Positions 30,021-40,127 of a stretch of DNA of 64,000 bases are shown here, piece by piece. Positions within the stretch are counted from its first letter, which is position 1, and the number at the start of each line of letters is the position of its first letter. The position numbers and the translations under genes were made by a program. The DNA comes from Candidatus Sodalis endolongispinus. Lineage in GTDB: Bacteria; Pseudomonadota; Gammaproteobacteria; Enterobacterales; Enterobacteriaceae. Location: the NCBI RefSeq assembly GCF_018777395.1, contig NZ_JAFJYC010000002.1:1-64000 (forward strand). The letters run 5' to 3'. A model generated the notes under the pieces. The model was not told the DNA's origin. It did not search any database and saw nothing but the letters and a program-made list of their open reading frames with translations.

Positions 30021-30994
30021 ACCGCTGCCTTTTTAATCAGCAAATAAAGGAAAAGCGCGCCGCCGACAAATTCAATCACCACGGAAAGCGTACCGGCCAT
30101 ATGCAACAGGCGCTCAAGAATCAGCTGTCACGCCACCAGCATCACCGTACCCAGCAGGACTACGCCGGGCAGGAGATAGCGGTGGCTGACCCTATCAGCG
30201 AGTAGGACAGATTGGCGACCAGCAGACCAAAAAAGGTCAATGGTCCTACCAGGGCGGTGGAGGCCGCCACCAGCAGCGCCACCAGCAATAAAATCAGCGT
30301 CACCCGCGGGCGATAGGCGATGCCGAGATTAAGAGCGGTATGGCGTCCAACTCAAAGCGCATACGCCAGACCACCACCGCCACGATGAAGATAATCACGG
30401 CGGCTACCGACAAAATCTCCGGCGTCGCACGGGTGAAAGTGGCGAACAGGCGGCTTTGAAAATGGCAAATTCCCCCGGCGACAGCAGACGCTGTAACAGC
30501 GTCGCCAGACTGCGAAACAGGGTGCCGCAAACCAGACCGACCAGTAGCACCCGATGCAAATTGACGCCGACGCCGCCGAGCAACCAACGAAATAATAACG
30601 ACGAAAAGCCGACCAGCAACAGCGTCTCCACCGCAAATTTGCCGGCGGCGCCCAGCAACGCTAGCCCTTGCACGTTGACGAAAAACACCATCGCCGTCTG
30701 CAATAGAATAAACAACGCTTCCAGGCCCATGACCGGGGGCGTCAAAATGCGGTTATGGGTGACCGTTTGAAACAGCAGGGTAGCAATCCCGCCGGCGAAG
30801 GCCACCAACAGCAAGGTCGCCAGTATCTGCGCGCGGTGAACCAGGATGTAGCGGATATTGCCGTGCAGATTGACGGTCATAAATAACAGGATAAACGCCA
30901 GGGCCAGCAGCAACAGGCGTCGCGCCGGCAGGCTCAGAAGACGCCACCGGCCCGGGAAAGCGGTCCGCGACGACAAGGACGGCTCAGCGTACAT
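30017..30994 (-). pseudogene. Siderophore ABC permease 2, multiple lesions
   Basis: A FecCD-type permease (YclO/FatC class). The first 180 residues are clear to LSPGEFAIFK. A frameshift near 30455 moves the continuation QSRLFATFTRATPEILSVAA to another frame. A second shift near 30335 precedes ALNLGIAYRPRVTLILLLVA. A third near 30195 and a TGA inside the last helices (after GTVMLVA) follow. The normal C-terminal LYLLIKKAAV and stop at 30017 remain. It is the most heavily damaged gene of this operon. Confidence 0.85.
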
Positions 30995-31955
30995 GATGAT
31001 CGCTCCTCATGATAAGCAACAGAAACACCCCGGCGCCGATCACCCCCAGAATGACGCTGGCGGGGATTTCAAACGGATAATTTATTAGGCGACCCAGCGT
31101 GTCGCACAACACCACCAGCGCGCTGCCGCCAAGGCTGACCCAGGGCAGCGTGCGCCGCAGATTATCGCCCAGCGCGATACTGGCGACGTTGGGCACAATC
31201 AGCCCGAGAAACGGCAGCACGCCGACAACCACCACCACCACACCGCTGACCACCGCAATGAGCGCCATACCGGTGAGCATGACCCGGCGGTAGTTCAGAC
31301 CGACGTTAGTAGAGACGTCCACCCCCAGCCCCGCCACCGTGAAGCGATCGGCGATGAGGCTGGCCAGCACGGTCAGTACCCCGACGATCCACAGCAGTTC
31401 ATAGCGCCCCTGAATGACGCCGGAAAAATCGCCGGATTACCAGCCCGCCAGGGATTGCAGCAGGTCGAACTCCATGGCTAAAAAGGTGGTGACAGCGCCG
31501 AATACCGCGCCCAGCATAATGCCGGTGAGGGGCACCATCAGCGGCGATTTCATGCGCATGCTCCCCAACAGCAGCATAAACAGCGCCGTGCCGCCGAGGG
31601 CGAACAGCGTGGCGATGCCCATTTTGACGCTCAGCGGGGCGCCCGGTGCGACGATCATCACCAGCAGCAGCCCCAGGCTTGCCGATTGTGTGGTGCCGCC
31701 GGCGATAGTCGGCTCCACGAAGCGGTTTTGCGTCAACATTTGCATGATGAGCCCGGCGACGCTCATGGCGCTACCCGCCAGCAACAGGGCCAGCGTGCGC
31801 GGCACGCGGCTGAGCAAAAAGATCTCGCGCGCGGCGGGACAGCTAAACAGCGTCGCCGGCAAAACGTGCCCGACCCCGACAAACAGACTGACGGCGATAA
31901 GGCCCAGCAGCACCGCCAGGCCCGTAAAGACGGTAAGGGGTTTAGCCAGCGTCAA
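30984..31955 (-). pseudogene. Siderophore ABC permease 1, nonsense mutation
   Basis: A FecCD-type permease (YclN/FatD class) in one frame from a TTG at 31955 to 30984, broken by a TAA at 31437-31439 after FDLLQSLAGW. Sequence on both sides is well conserved (LLSRVPRTLALLLAGSAMSV; VGVLPFLGLIVPNVASIALG). It abuts the binding protein stop and overlaps the next permease by 11 bases, so the operon was translationally coupled. Confidence 0.88.
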
Positions 31956-32909
31956 TTACTGCCCCGCCTGCGGCTGTGCCAGCGTTGCGCTGATCTTGTC
32001 CAGCAATTGGTCATAGCTCTGCAGCCCGCCGGCGATATACAGCGACGCGGCGTCAAAATAGACGACGTGTTTATCGCGCCAGGCCCGGGTGCGGTGGATA
32101 AGCGCATTATCCAGCACCTGCTGCGCCGACTGCCACTCGGCGCGGCCGATAGCGTTATCGCGATCGAGAACGAACAGCCAGGCGGGATCCGCCTGTGAGA
32201 TAAATTCCGCCGTCACGATGCGCCCGTGCGGCCCGGTCTCGGTAAACGCCGTCGCGGGCTGGAAGCCTAACTCGTCAAACAGAAAACCAAAACGTGAACC
32301 GGGGGAATAGGCGGACATTTTGCCGCCGCTGACCATCACCACCATCGCGTTGCCGGCCTGCGCCGCCTGGGCTTTGATTTGCTTAATGCGGTCCTGGAAG
32401 TTATTCAGCAGTGTTGTCGCTTGCTGTTGTTTGCCGAAGATTGACGCCAATTGCTGCACGCGCTGGCTCATACTGGCCATGAAATGCTCGGGATCGATAT
32501 CGAGGATAATGGTCGGGGCGATTTCGCTGAGTTTGTCATAGGCGTCATGGGCGCGCCCGCCGGCGATAATCAGGTCTGGCCGGGCGTTGCTCAGGGCTTC
32601 ATAATCCGGCTCAAACAGCGTGCCGGCATTAAGATAGTCATGGCCGGTATATTTCGCCAGAAACGGCGGCAAGTGGCTGCTGGTCTGAGGCACCCCCGCC
32701 ACGGGAATGCCCAGTGCATCGGCATTATCCAGCATCATCGGTTTTAGAATAATCACCTTTTGCGGATTAAGCGGTACCGTGGTGCTGCCTTGCGCATGGT
32801 CGATGGTCAGGGTGGCGGTGTGAGGCTTGTCGGCGGGGCCGTTGTCACAGCCGGTCAGTGTTAGCAGCGCGCCCAGCAACGTTGAAGCAAAAACGACAAA
32901 TAAACGCAT
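31956..32909 (-). CDS. Siderophore-binding lipoprotein
   Basis: An intact 317-residue solute-binding lipoprotein. The lipobox TLTGC sets the mature cysteine at about residue 21. The fold matches FatB/YclQ-type siderophore receptors: VPLNPQKVIILKPMMLDNAD, LFEPDYEALSNARPDLIIAG and HVVYFDAASLYIAGGLQSY. AGGAG precedes the ATG. A Fur-like box lies 38 bases upstream. It heads the operon; with both permeases dead it could still bind ligand but not support uptake by them. Confidence 0.88.
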   Translation of the reverse strand: MRLFVVFASTLLGALLTLTGCDNGPADKPHTATLTIDHAQGSTTVPLNPQKVIILKPMMLDNADALGIPVAGVPQTSSHLPPFLAKYTGHDYLNAGTLFEPDYEALSNARPDLIIAGGRAHDAYDKLSEIAPTIILDIDPEHFMASMSQRVQQLASIFGKQQQATTLLNNFQDRIKQIKAQAAQAGNAMVVMVSGGKMSAYSPGSRFGFLFDELGFQPATAFTETGPHGRIVTAEFISQADPAWLFVLDRDNAIGRAEWQSAQQVLDNALIHRTRAWRDKHVVYFDAASLYIAGGLQSYDQLLDKISATLAQPQAGQ

Positions 32910-32946
32910 TTTCTCTCCTGGGAAAACAGTTACTCCGGTTACGGTT

Positions 32947-32965
32947 AATAATGTTAATAATTCGC
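32947..32965. promoter_or_regulatory. Fur-box-like site
   Basis: AATAATGTTAATAATTCGC matches the 19-bp Fur consensus at 14 positions by my hand alignment, with the central AAT/ATT blocks kept. It lies upstream of the siderophore-binding gene, where an iron repressor site is expected. Confidence 0.6.
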
Positions 32966-33464
32966 ATTAGCATCGATCCGCAAATCATACCGGGATTGCG
33001 CCGCGAAGACCAGCCAACCTTGCCTGCCAAAGCAGGGAAAAATACTTACCGCGCCCTGGCAATGGCATTATGGGGCCGCAGGCGAGTCAGGTGAGGAGAA
33101 AATTGACCAGTAACCACTGCGCGTACTAAAACAGCTGCGCGGACACGCTATCGATCAGAAAGCGCAGGCGTACCGGAAGAATTCCTGCCGACAGTGCCGA
33201 ATGTGTTGAGAGTGCCGACAGTGTAAACAGCAAAAACATTGGCATGGTGGCAACAGGGCATAGAATACCGGCGGCGGTTGTTTCTCTGTGTGTTGATGGC
33301 GATGGGTGGCCTTGCATGTTGGCCTCGATTGCGCTGGCGTGCGGTGCACTTTGGTGGTCATCTTAGCGCCACATGCTCATCGGCATCACGGCGATAAACG
33401 GGTTCAGCGCCAGCGGCGGTTGTGAATCAATTACCTCATAAAAAAATGAATGGAAAGCGCCGCC
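32966..33464. other. Spacer with unrecognised short frames
   Basis: About 500 bp between the siderophore operon and the ribokinase fusion. A short minus-strand frame near 33126-33317 is hydrophobic in part, but I recognise no family. A second short stretch at 33362-33430 also resembles a membrane-protein end. These could be eroded gene remains. Confidence 0.3.
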
Positions 33465-34682
33465 TCAGCGCTGTTGCGCCAGGCGCTGCAGCGCCGCCTG
33501 ATGGCTCGGCATATTCGCCGCGCCCTCGTGCTCCACGGCCAGAGAGGCGAAAGCGGCGGCATAGTGCGCGGCCTGCAGGAGATCTTTGCCGTTGGCCAAA
33601 GAGGCGGCCAACGCGCCATTGAACGAGTCGCCTGCCACGGTGGTATCGACCACGACGGCGGGTATCGCCGGCAGGTGGGTAAATTTGCCGTTTTCGGCCA
33701 ACAACACGCCCTGACTGCCTAGCGTTATCAAGACGTTTTTTACCCCAAGGGTTAAAATAATTTTCGCCGCACGCGTGGCGCTGTTGATATCGGTCACTTC
33801 ACTGTTTGCCAGCAGGCTGGCTTCTGTTTCATTTGGCGTCAGAATATCTACTTTCGGCAAATAAGGAATAATGTCCGGGGAATACGGTGCGGGGTTGAGG
33901 ATCACCGTTTTATGTAACGTATGTGCCAGAGTGATTATATTACCGACCGCGTCAATATTATTTTCAAGCTGTACTAATAACACGGTGGCGCTGTCCAGCT
34001 CCGGTAATAATTCGTTAATTTACTCGGGGGTAATTGTTTGATTGGCGCCGGGAGCGCTGGATATCATGTTTTCACCGTCCTGCTCCGACACATAAATCAC
34101 CGCGCTGCCGGTTGGATGTTCCGCGGTCTGATATGGCGTATAGGATTCTATGCCTGACGACTTGACATGATTACGGGCAAACTGGCTGAATTGATCGGTA
34201 CCCACTTTGGCGACAAAATGCACTTTGGCGTCGTCATTGAAGGCCGCCATAGCCTGATTGCAGCCTTTACCGCCCGGGCCTAAAGTATTTTCCCTGGCGA
34301 TAAGCGTTTCGCCGCTTTTGGGAAAACGCTCGACCCGCGCCACAATATCCACATTAAAGGAGCCGAGTATGCATACCTTACCCCGGCCGGTATGATTTTG
34401 CGTATCGCTCATAATCCATTCCTGCTCGCGATTAAGCGTTCTCAATAATGCGCTAATATTTCTTCTTGCCGAAGCACTGACATTCTCTTTGGCGGTAATA
34501 GGTGAAAGCCGGGCGCCGCCGTGGAAGCGAATACTAAGCCCTTCCTGTTCCAGGGAGGTTAAATCACTACGAACGGTTTCGCGGGTCACATTAAGATAGG
34601 ATGCCAAAAAATTCACCGTCGCCCGGCCGTTCTTCCGAAGAAATCTATACATTTTTTCGTGTCGCGCTGCTTTATTAATCAT
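33465..34682 (-). pseudogene. DeoR-type HTH fused to ribokinase, nonsense mutation
   Basis: One frame from the ATG at 34682 to 33465. Residues 1-60 form a DeoR-like winged helix (MYRFLRKNGRATVNFLASYL, RETVRSDLTSLEQEGLSIRF). From about residue 100 a full ribokinase follows: GKVCILGSFNVDIVARVERF, the GGKGCNQAMAA motif, LNPAPYS and the catalytic VDTTVAGDSFNGALAA. A TAA at 34020-34022 interrupts it about two thirds of the way from GANQTITPE. GGAG precedes the start. It diverges from a PTS operon with an aldolase, suggesting a kinase and regulator for the same sugar. The single stop looks recent. Confidence 0.87.
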
Positions 34683-35479
34683 CGTTATCTCCAGTACAGA
34701 CAGTATCCGCAATGAACAGTAAAAAAACTGTGAACCGCCACAACTTAGGCGGCGGGAAACAAAAAAACAAAAATTTCTCCAGGGCACGAAAGCCTATGCC
34801 CAGCGGCACAAACGGTCCTGAGGGCGGGTGGCGCAGGCAAGGCCTCCCCCCGCCGCCGTGTCGACCGGGGCCAGAGGGCACCACCTGCTGCGCCCACCGG
34901 ATCATGCTGAATCCACTAGCGGCTCTGGCCGCGTCCCGGACCTCAGCCTGCTGAGGCCGTTTGAGTCGATCGACGGGAGTGGCTGCGCGTGACGGCTGGC
35001 CGGGTTGCACCAGGGCGCGAATGCCTGAAGAAGCACGGCGTCAGACGGCTGAGGCGGTGTAAGACCAACGGCGGGGGTGGCTGCGCGTGACGGCGGGCAG
35101 GGTTGCGCCAGGGCGCGAATGCCTGAAGAAGCATGGCGTCAGACGGCTGGCGGTGTAAGACCAACGGCGGGGGCGGGGTGGCATCGCCACGCGACATAGA
35201 GAGGCCATCGGGAAATGCGCGGTAATTAGATTTGCCGGCGGCGATAGGCATCAGCGCAGATTAGTTTACCGAAGAAGGTCTGTTTGTTTTATCTTCCTCA
35301 ACCTATACCGCGCGGCCATCCCTATATGCGCGAGGGGGATCAATTTTGAGCTTGATGGCGGCTGCTGATGGTCAACATTCGCGCCACCATGTGGCCACTT
35401 TTTAATATTTACAGCAAGACGGTGCTTTGTTTAGATGAGCCTAACCCGTCGTCCCCCTGGCAATGAACGGAACCTAACC
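34683..35479. other. Divergent control region of the PTS/aldolase locus
   Basis: About 800 bp between the DeoR-ribokinase fusion and the PRD regulator. It contains the 98-bp tandem duplication described separately and an AT-richer stretch near 35265-35430. No gene is recognised. Confidence 0.4.
34981..35172. repeat. 98-bp tandem duplication
   Basis: Copies at 34981-35078 and 35079-35172 both begin GGCTGCGCGTGACGG and contain GGGCGCGAATGCCTGAAGAA. They are about 93% identical and directly adjacent. No reading frame is kept across the period. Confidence 0.9.
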
Positions 35480-37012
35480 ATGATGAAAGCTCTGACTGAG
35501 CGGCAATACACCATTTTAAAACAGCTGATCTCCCATAATAGCTATCTGAGCCTTAACCGTCTTTCGGCAAAAACCGCAATTCCCACACGGACTCTCCGGC
35601 GGGACATTGCCGACATGAATGATAAAATGCAAGCGCAGGGCATTCAGGTGGTGGGTAAAAATGGGCGCGGGATCACAATTAAATTTGCCGATGTCGAGTC
35701 GGAGATTTCCGCGCGGCGTCTGTTTTTTAGCGAAAACGACGATTTCCACAGTAATGTACGAACGTTAAAAATTGCCTCCGATCTGTTAATGTTGTCTCCG
35801 CACAGTAGCTCGATTAGTGAACTGGCAGATAAATATTTTATCAGCCGGGCGTCTATTGTGAATGATTTCAAATCACTGGAGTCCTGGCTGCAGCAATTTG
35901 ACCTGAAATTAATCAAAAGCAGAGCGGGGACCAGTATTAAAGGCACAGATTATAATATTCGCGTCGCCATGAAAGCATTGGTACTGAAGTCAATTTATGC
36001 ACACCAGGATACGATGGAAAGTCGGTTGGACGAGGCCACACTTCGCGAACTTTCGGCCAAGTTTGGCGAGCAGGCTGTCCATTTTACCCTGCAACTGATA
36101 AGTTTTATTGAACAGCAGCTGAATTACATTATCAGCGATCCTTATTATATCAATCTGTTTACCCACATCCTGGTGCTAATTCACCGTAGCCAGTCGCCGC
36201 CGCCGCGGACCGATGCGCGCCCGGTACGGGTCAAGGTGCACGACCCACACGCCTGGCGCGTTTCCCTGGCGGTCATCGAACGCATCGAAGAGGCCTACCA
36301 TACGACGCTGGTGGCGGAAGAGTCCTAATCGATTTATCAATATCTGGTGTCGTCGGGCAAAGCGGGAGGGGACATTTCGCCACACGCCGACCGGCCCGTC
36401 TCTGAGCGTGAAACGGTGTTCGCGCGAGCGCTGGTCGATCGCGTGTCCCGGCGCATCAAAGTGGCGATTACGCTCGACGAGGACCTGCTGCGTTCCTTGT
36501 CGTCGCACATCAAACCGATGCTTAACCGGTTGACTTACCATATCCGCATCAAAAATCCGCTGTTGCATGAGATCAAAACGGAATTGGGCAGTGTTTTTGC
36601 CGCCGTGAAGACCGTCATCAACCAGCTATGCCAGGAAGAGGCGCTGGACGAAATAAACGACGACGAAGTGGCCTATCTTACGGTGCATCTTCAGGCGGCA
36701 ATTGAAAACAGTATTAAGGTCAAACGCGTATTACTGGTGTGCTCAAGCGGCCTGGGCACCTCGCAATTGCTGTCTGGACGCATCATCCGCGCGTTCCCGG
36801 ACTGGAAAATTATCGATATCGTGCCAGGGAAGAATATCGCCGAATCCTTACAGCGCCACGAGTGCGATGTGGTGATCTCCACCATCCGGCTGGAGCCTCT
36901 GGAAAAACCGGTGGTGTACGTGTCGGCGCTATTTTCGGCGAAAGATATCGCGCGGGTCACCGAATGCCTGGTATCCGATTCAACCATTACCGAGAAGGGA
37001 GAAGACCTATGA
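35480..37012 (+). pseudogene. PRD-domain PTS regulator, nonsense mutation
   Basis: A BglG/MtlR-type transcriptional regulator: N-terminal HTH (LTERQYTILKQLISHN; IPTRTLRRDIADMN), a second HTH-like region, two PRD domains, and a C-terminal EIIB-like domain with the phospho-cysteine in VLLVCSSGLGTSQLLS. A TAA at 36326-36328 (after LVAEES) splits it in PRD1/PRD2; the same frame continues SIYQYLVSSG to 37012. The stop TGA overlaps the EIIA start (ATGA). It probably activated this operon in response to PTS phosphorylation. The start of the frame extends to 35435 but 35480 opens the HTH. Confidence 0.85.
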
Positions 37013-37482
37013 ATACCACTGTCGCCATTGATGACGTGCTGCAGGAAGATTGTATTATTCTCGATGCCGATTGCCAGAGCAAAGAGCAAATTATTTCGGC
37101 GTTGACCGATCTATTGTGCCGCAGCGGCGCCATCACCAATAAAGAGGTGTTTCTCAAAGATGTCTATTTGCGCGAGGAACAAGGCTCTACCGGATTCGAA
37201 AATCATATTGCCATCCCGCACGGGAAATCCGTCGCGGTGGCGAAAACCCGCATTGCCGTGGGGCGATTGCGGCAAAATATTACCTGGGAAACCATCTACG
37301 GTACCCAAGTGCGTCTGGTAATTCTATTTGCGGTGAAAGAAACGGACAAAAATGCCGGGCATATTAAAATTTTGGCCAAAATATCCATTTCGTTAGGGGA
37401 TGAAGAGGTGGTGGAGAAATTGCTAAACGTCAAGCGCCGCGAGGAGATGTTTGCGTTATTGCTCGCCCACTCGGGCGCGTGA
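37009..37482 (+). CDS. PTS EIIA, fructose/mannitol type
   Basis: An intact 157-residue EIIA domain. The phospho-accepting histidine is H71 in ENHIAIPHGKS, and REEQGSTGFENHIAIPHG is the family signature. It accepts phosphate from HPr and passes it to an EIIB. The start codon overlaps the PRD regulator stop by 4 bases. Its EIIBC partner downstream is frameshifted, so no complete PTS remains here. Confidence 0.92.
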   Translation: MNTTVAIDDVLQEDCIILDADCQSKEQIISALTDLLCRSGAITNKEVFLKDVYLREEQGSTGFENHIAIPHGKSVAVAKTRIAVGRLRQNITWETIYGTQVRLVILFAVKETDKNAGHIKILAKISISLGDEEVVEKLLNVKRREEMFALLLAHSGA

Positions 37483-37656
37483 CGCGCAATAACTCATAAA
37501 CCTGAAACGTTGTTAACAAAGGTGAAAAAAGGTCGCGGTTTAGCCCGCGCACCGATCACAACCGGTAAAGTAGCAGGCGTACGCACGCGTGTTCGCCAAC
37601 GCTGTGCCGCCAAATAAATATAAATAAAATCGTTTCCTTATTATTGGAGAACGTAT

Positions 37657-39062
37657 ATGAACATCATTGCTATTACCGCCTGTCCGACGGGTGTCGCCCA
37701 CACCTATTTAGCCGAAAGTAATCTGAAGAAAGCAGCATCGAAATTGGGATTGTCGCTATTGATGGAAACACGAGGGGCCGTGGAAAGAGACTATATTTTC
37801 ACCCTGGAGGATATTCGACAGGCTGACATTGTATTGGTCGCCGCCGACAAAAAAATCGATATGTCGCGCTTTGTCAATAAACAGGTCATCGACGTCTCGG
37901 TGACCCGTGCGGCCAAAGACGCCGAAGGGCTATTAAACGCGATTATCGCCGGCGAGCTGACGCCGCACCTGCTGCCGACCGCCCAGGACGGCGGCCGGAC
38001 GGAGGCCAGGAGCGATGACGCCCCACCGCGCTCTGCCATTGCTGAAATCTATGTGCATTTGATTACCGTGGTCAATTTAATGATCCCGTTTGTCATCGCC
38101 GGCGGCATTCTTATTGCGCTGAGTTTTTCCTTTGGTATCACGGCGGCGACGCACATTTTAGCCCAATAGCCAAAATGCTGTCCGATATCGGCGGCGGTTC
38201 GGCCTTTGCGCTGGTGCTGCCCATTTTATCGCTGGGAATAAGCCAGTCGATAAGCGGCAAAATGGGCATGGTGGCGGGAGCAGTGGGCGGCATGATGGCG
38301 ATTCATACCGGCTCCGGTTTCCTCGGGGCGCTTATCGCCGGATTTCTGGCGGGCTACATCACCAAACTTATCGTCGATTATGTCACGTTGCCGAAAGCCG
38401 TGGCCGGCTTAAAACCGATTTTAATCGTACCGCTGTTGAGCGTGCTATTGACCGGCGCGCTGATGGCGCTTTTGATCGGCGAGCCTATCAAAGTTATGCT
38501 GGGCTGGCTGACCGAATTTCTTAACTCGCTAGGCAATACCAATTCCGCCATTCTCGGTTTGCTGTTCGGCATGATGGTGGCATTTGATATGGGCGGGCCG
38601 CTTAATAAGACGGTTTGCATGTTTGCCATTGGCCTGATGTCGAGCGGTATCTACGGACCGATTGCCGCTTGCATGGCGGCAGGCATGGTGCCGCCGCTCG
38701 GCATTGCGCTGGCCACCACGCTGTTTCGCCGCAAATTCACCGAGCAGGAGCGCGAAACCGGCAAGGTCACCTATATCCTCGGCCTGTCGTTTATTACCGA
38801 AGGCGCAATCCCCTACGCCGTCGCCGATCCCCTGCGGGTGATCCCGGCCATTGTTGCCGGGTCGGGATTGGCGGGCGCATTGTCGATGATGCTCGGCTGC
38901 GCCTCCCGGGCGCCGCACGGCGGCATCTTCGTCATTTTCATTCCTAACGTCATCACCCATGTTGCCGGCTATCTGTTGGCCATCGCCGCCGGCAGTGTTT
39001 TGACCGCGCTGATTCTGCTGTGCATCAAAAAAGACGTTTCCATTCCCGTTAAACAAGGATAA
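37657..39062 (+). pseudogene. PTS EIIBC, fructose type, frameshift
   Basis: The EIIB domain is intact with the phospho-cysteine in ITACPTGVAHTYLAE. After a linker the first EIIC helix is readable (VVNLMIPFVIAGGILIALSF), but the frame shifts near 38135-38165. The continuation GDAHFSPIAKMLSDIGGGSA is in another frame and open to 39062 with GMMVAFDMGGPLNKTV and FITEGAIPYAVADPLRVIPA, the substrate-binding region. One indel restores a full protein of about 468 residues. It precedes the aldolase by six bases. Confidence 0.88.
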
Positions 39063-39067
39063 TACCG

Positions 39068-39928
39068 ATGCTTTACAACATGACAGACTTACTCAAGGTT
39101 GCCCAAGAGCACAAATTCGGCGTGGACGCGTTCAATATCGCCAGCGCTGAATTCGGCCGTCTGGCGGTGGCCACGGCGGAAAAACTGGCGTCGCCGTTAA
39201 TTCTTGAGATCCACCCGGATGAAATGGCCTTTACCGGGCCGGAATTTATCGGCTATCTGCGTACGTTGGCCATTCAGGCGCGCGTGCCGGTCGTTATCCA
39301 TTTGGATCACGGCCGTACGCTGGAAGAGGTGATGAAAGCGATTTATGCCGGGTTTACCTCGGTCATGATGGATGCCTCCGCGCAGCCGTTTGAACAGAAT
39401 ATTGCGCTGACCCGCAAGATTGTGGAGATTGCCCATACGCTGAATATTTCGGTGGAAGCAGAGCTGGGAACCATCGGAATGATGACCGGCAGCGCGGAGG
39501 GGGGCAGAGAAGAAATTCTGTATACCGATCCGCAGGAGGCGGCGATTTTCGTACGTGAGACCGGCGCGGATACGCTGGCGGTGGCGATTGGCACGTCGCA
39601 CGGGCTGTACCCGCGCGGCAAGCAGCCGCAACTGGATATTGCGCGTTTGCGGCAAATTCGCCAGGCGGTCACGATCCCGCTGGTCTTGCATGGCGGATCG
39701 GGTAATAAGGACAGCGAGGTGGCTGAAGCGATTCGTTTTGGCGTCGGCAAGGTTAATATTTCGAGCGATATGAAAAAAGCGTTTTTCGTGGCGTTGGAAG
39801 ACGAGCTGAAACAGGGGGGACATGAGCCTAACGCGCTGTTCCTCAAGCCGATGCAGGCGGCGAGCGAGGTGGTGGCGGCGAAAATGACGCTGTTCGGCTC
39901 GGTGGGTAAGGCGGCGCTGTACCGCTAA
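39068..39928 (+). CDS. Class II ketose-bisphosphate aldolase
   Basis: An intact 286-residue zinc aldolase of the FbaA/KbaY/GatY family. Metal and catalytic landmarks: VVIHLDHGRTLEEVMKAIYA (catalytic Asp and zinc His), VEAELGTIGM (metal Glu), IGTSHGLYPRG (zinc His) and LVLHGGSGNKDSEV (zinc His, phosphate loop). KVNISSDMKKAF follows. It splits a phosphorylated ketose to dihydroxyacetone phosphate plus an aldehyde. With a PTS and a ribokinase-like kinase nearby, the likely route is PTS import, phosphorylation to a bisphosphate, then cleavage. Substrate specificity (tagatose, fructose or another sugar) cannot be read. Confidence 0.9.
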   Translation: MLYNMTDLLKVAQEHKFGVDAFNIASAEFGRLAVATAEKLASPLILEIHPDEMAFTGPEFIGYLRTLAIQARVPVVIHLDHGRTLEEVMKAIYAGFTSVMMDASAQPFEQNIALTRKIVEIAHTLNISVEAELGTIGMMTGSAEGGREEILYTDPQEAAIFVRETGADTLAVAIGTSHGLYPRGKQPQLDIARLRQIRQAVTIPLVLHGGSGNKDSEVAEAIRFGVGKVNISSDMKKAFFVALEDELKQGGHEPNALFLKPMQAASEVVAAKMTLFGSVGKAALYR

Positions 39929-40127
39929 TGTGTAGGCCTGCATCCGGTCGCGGATCCGCGTCAACGGGAGGGGCGTTGCGGGCAGGTGATCAAGACCGAC
40001 TCGTTGCCTTGCGACGTTAGCGCCGGGGCCTCAGCGGTGTCGGCGCGGTATGGGGCGGTCCGGTAATCCGCATCGGACCGGCGTGCGGCAACGTGCGGTG
40101 GCCGGCCCTGGCAGGGCGGGTGTCCCG

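Noticed and set aside
33126..33317. Small hydrophobic membrane protein on the minus strand
   Set aside because: There is no ribosome binding site and no family resemblance. Kept only as a possible remnant in the spacer entry.
34981..35172. CRISPR array
   Set aside because: There are only two long, directly adjacent copies with no spacers between them. The 35-bp triplet at 45057 also lacks spacers.
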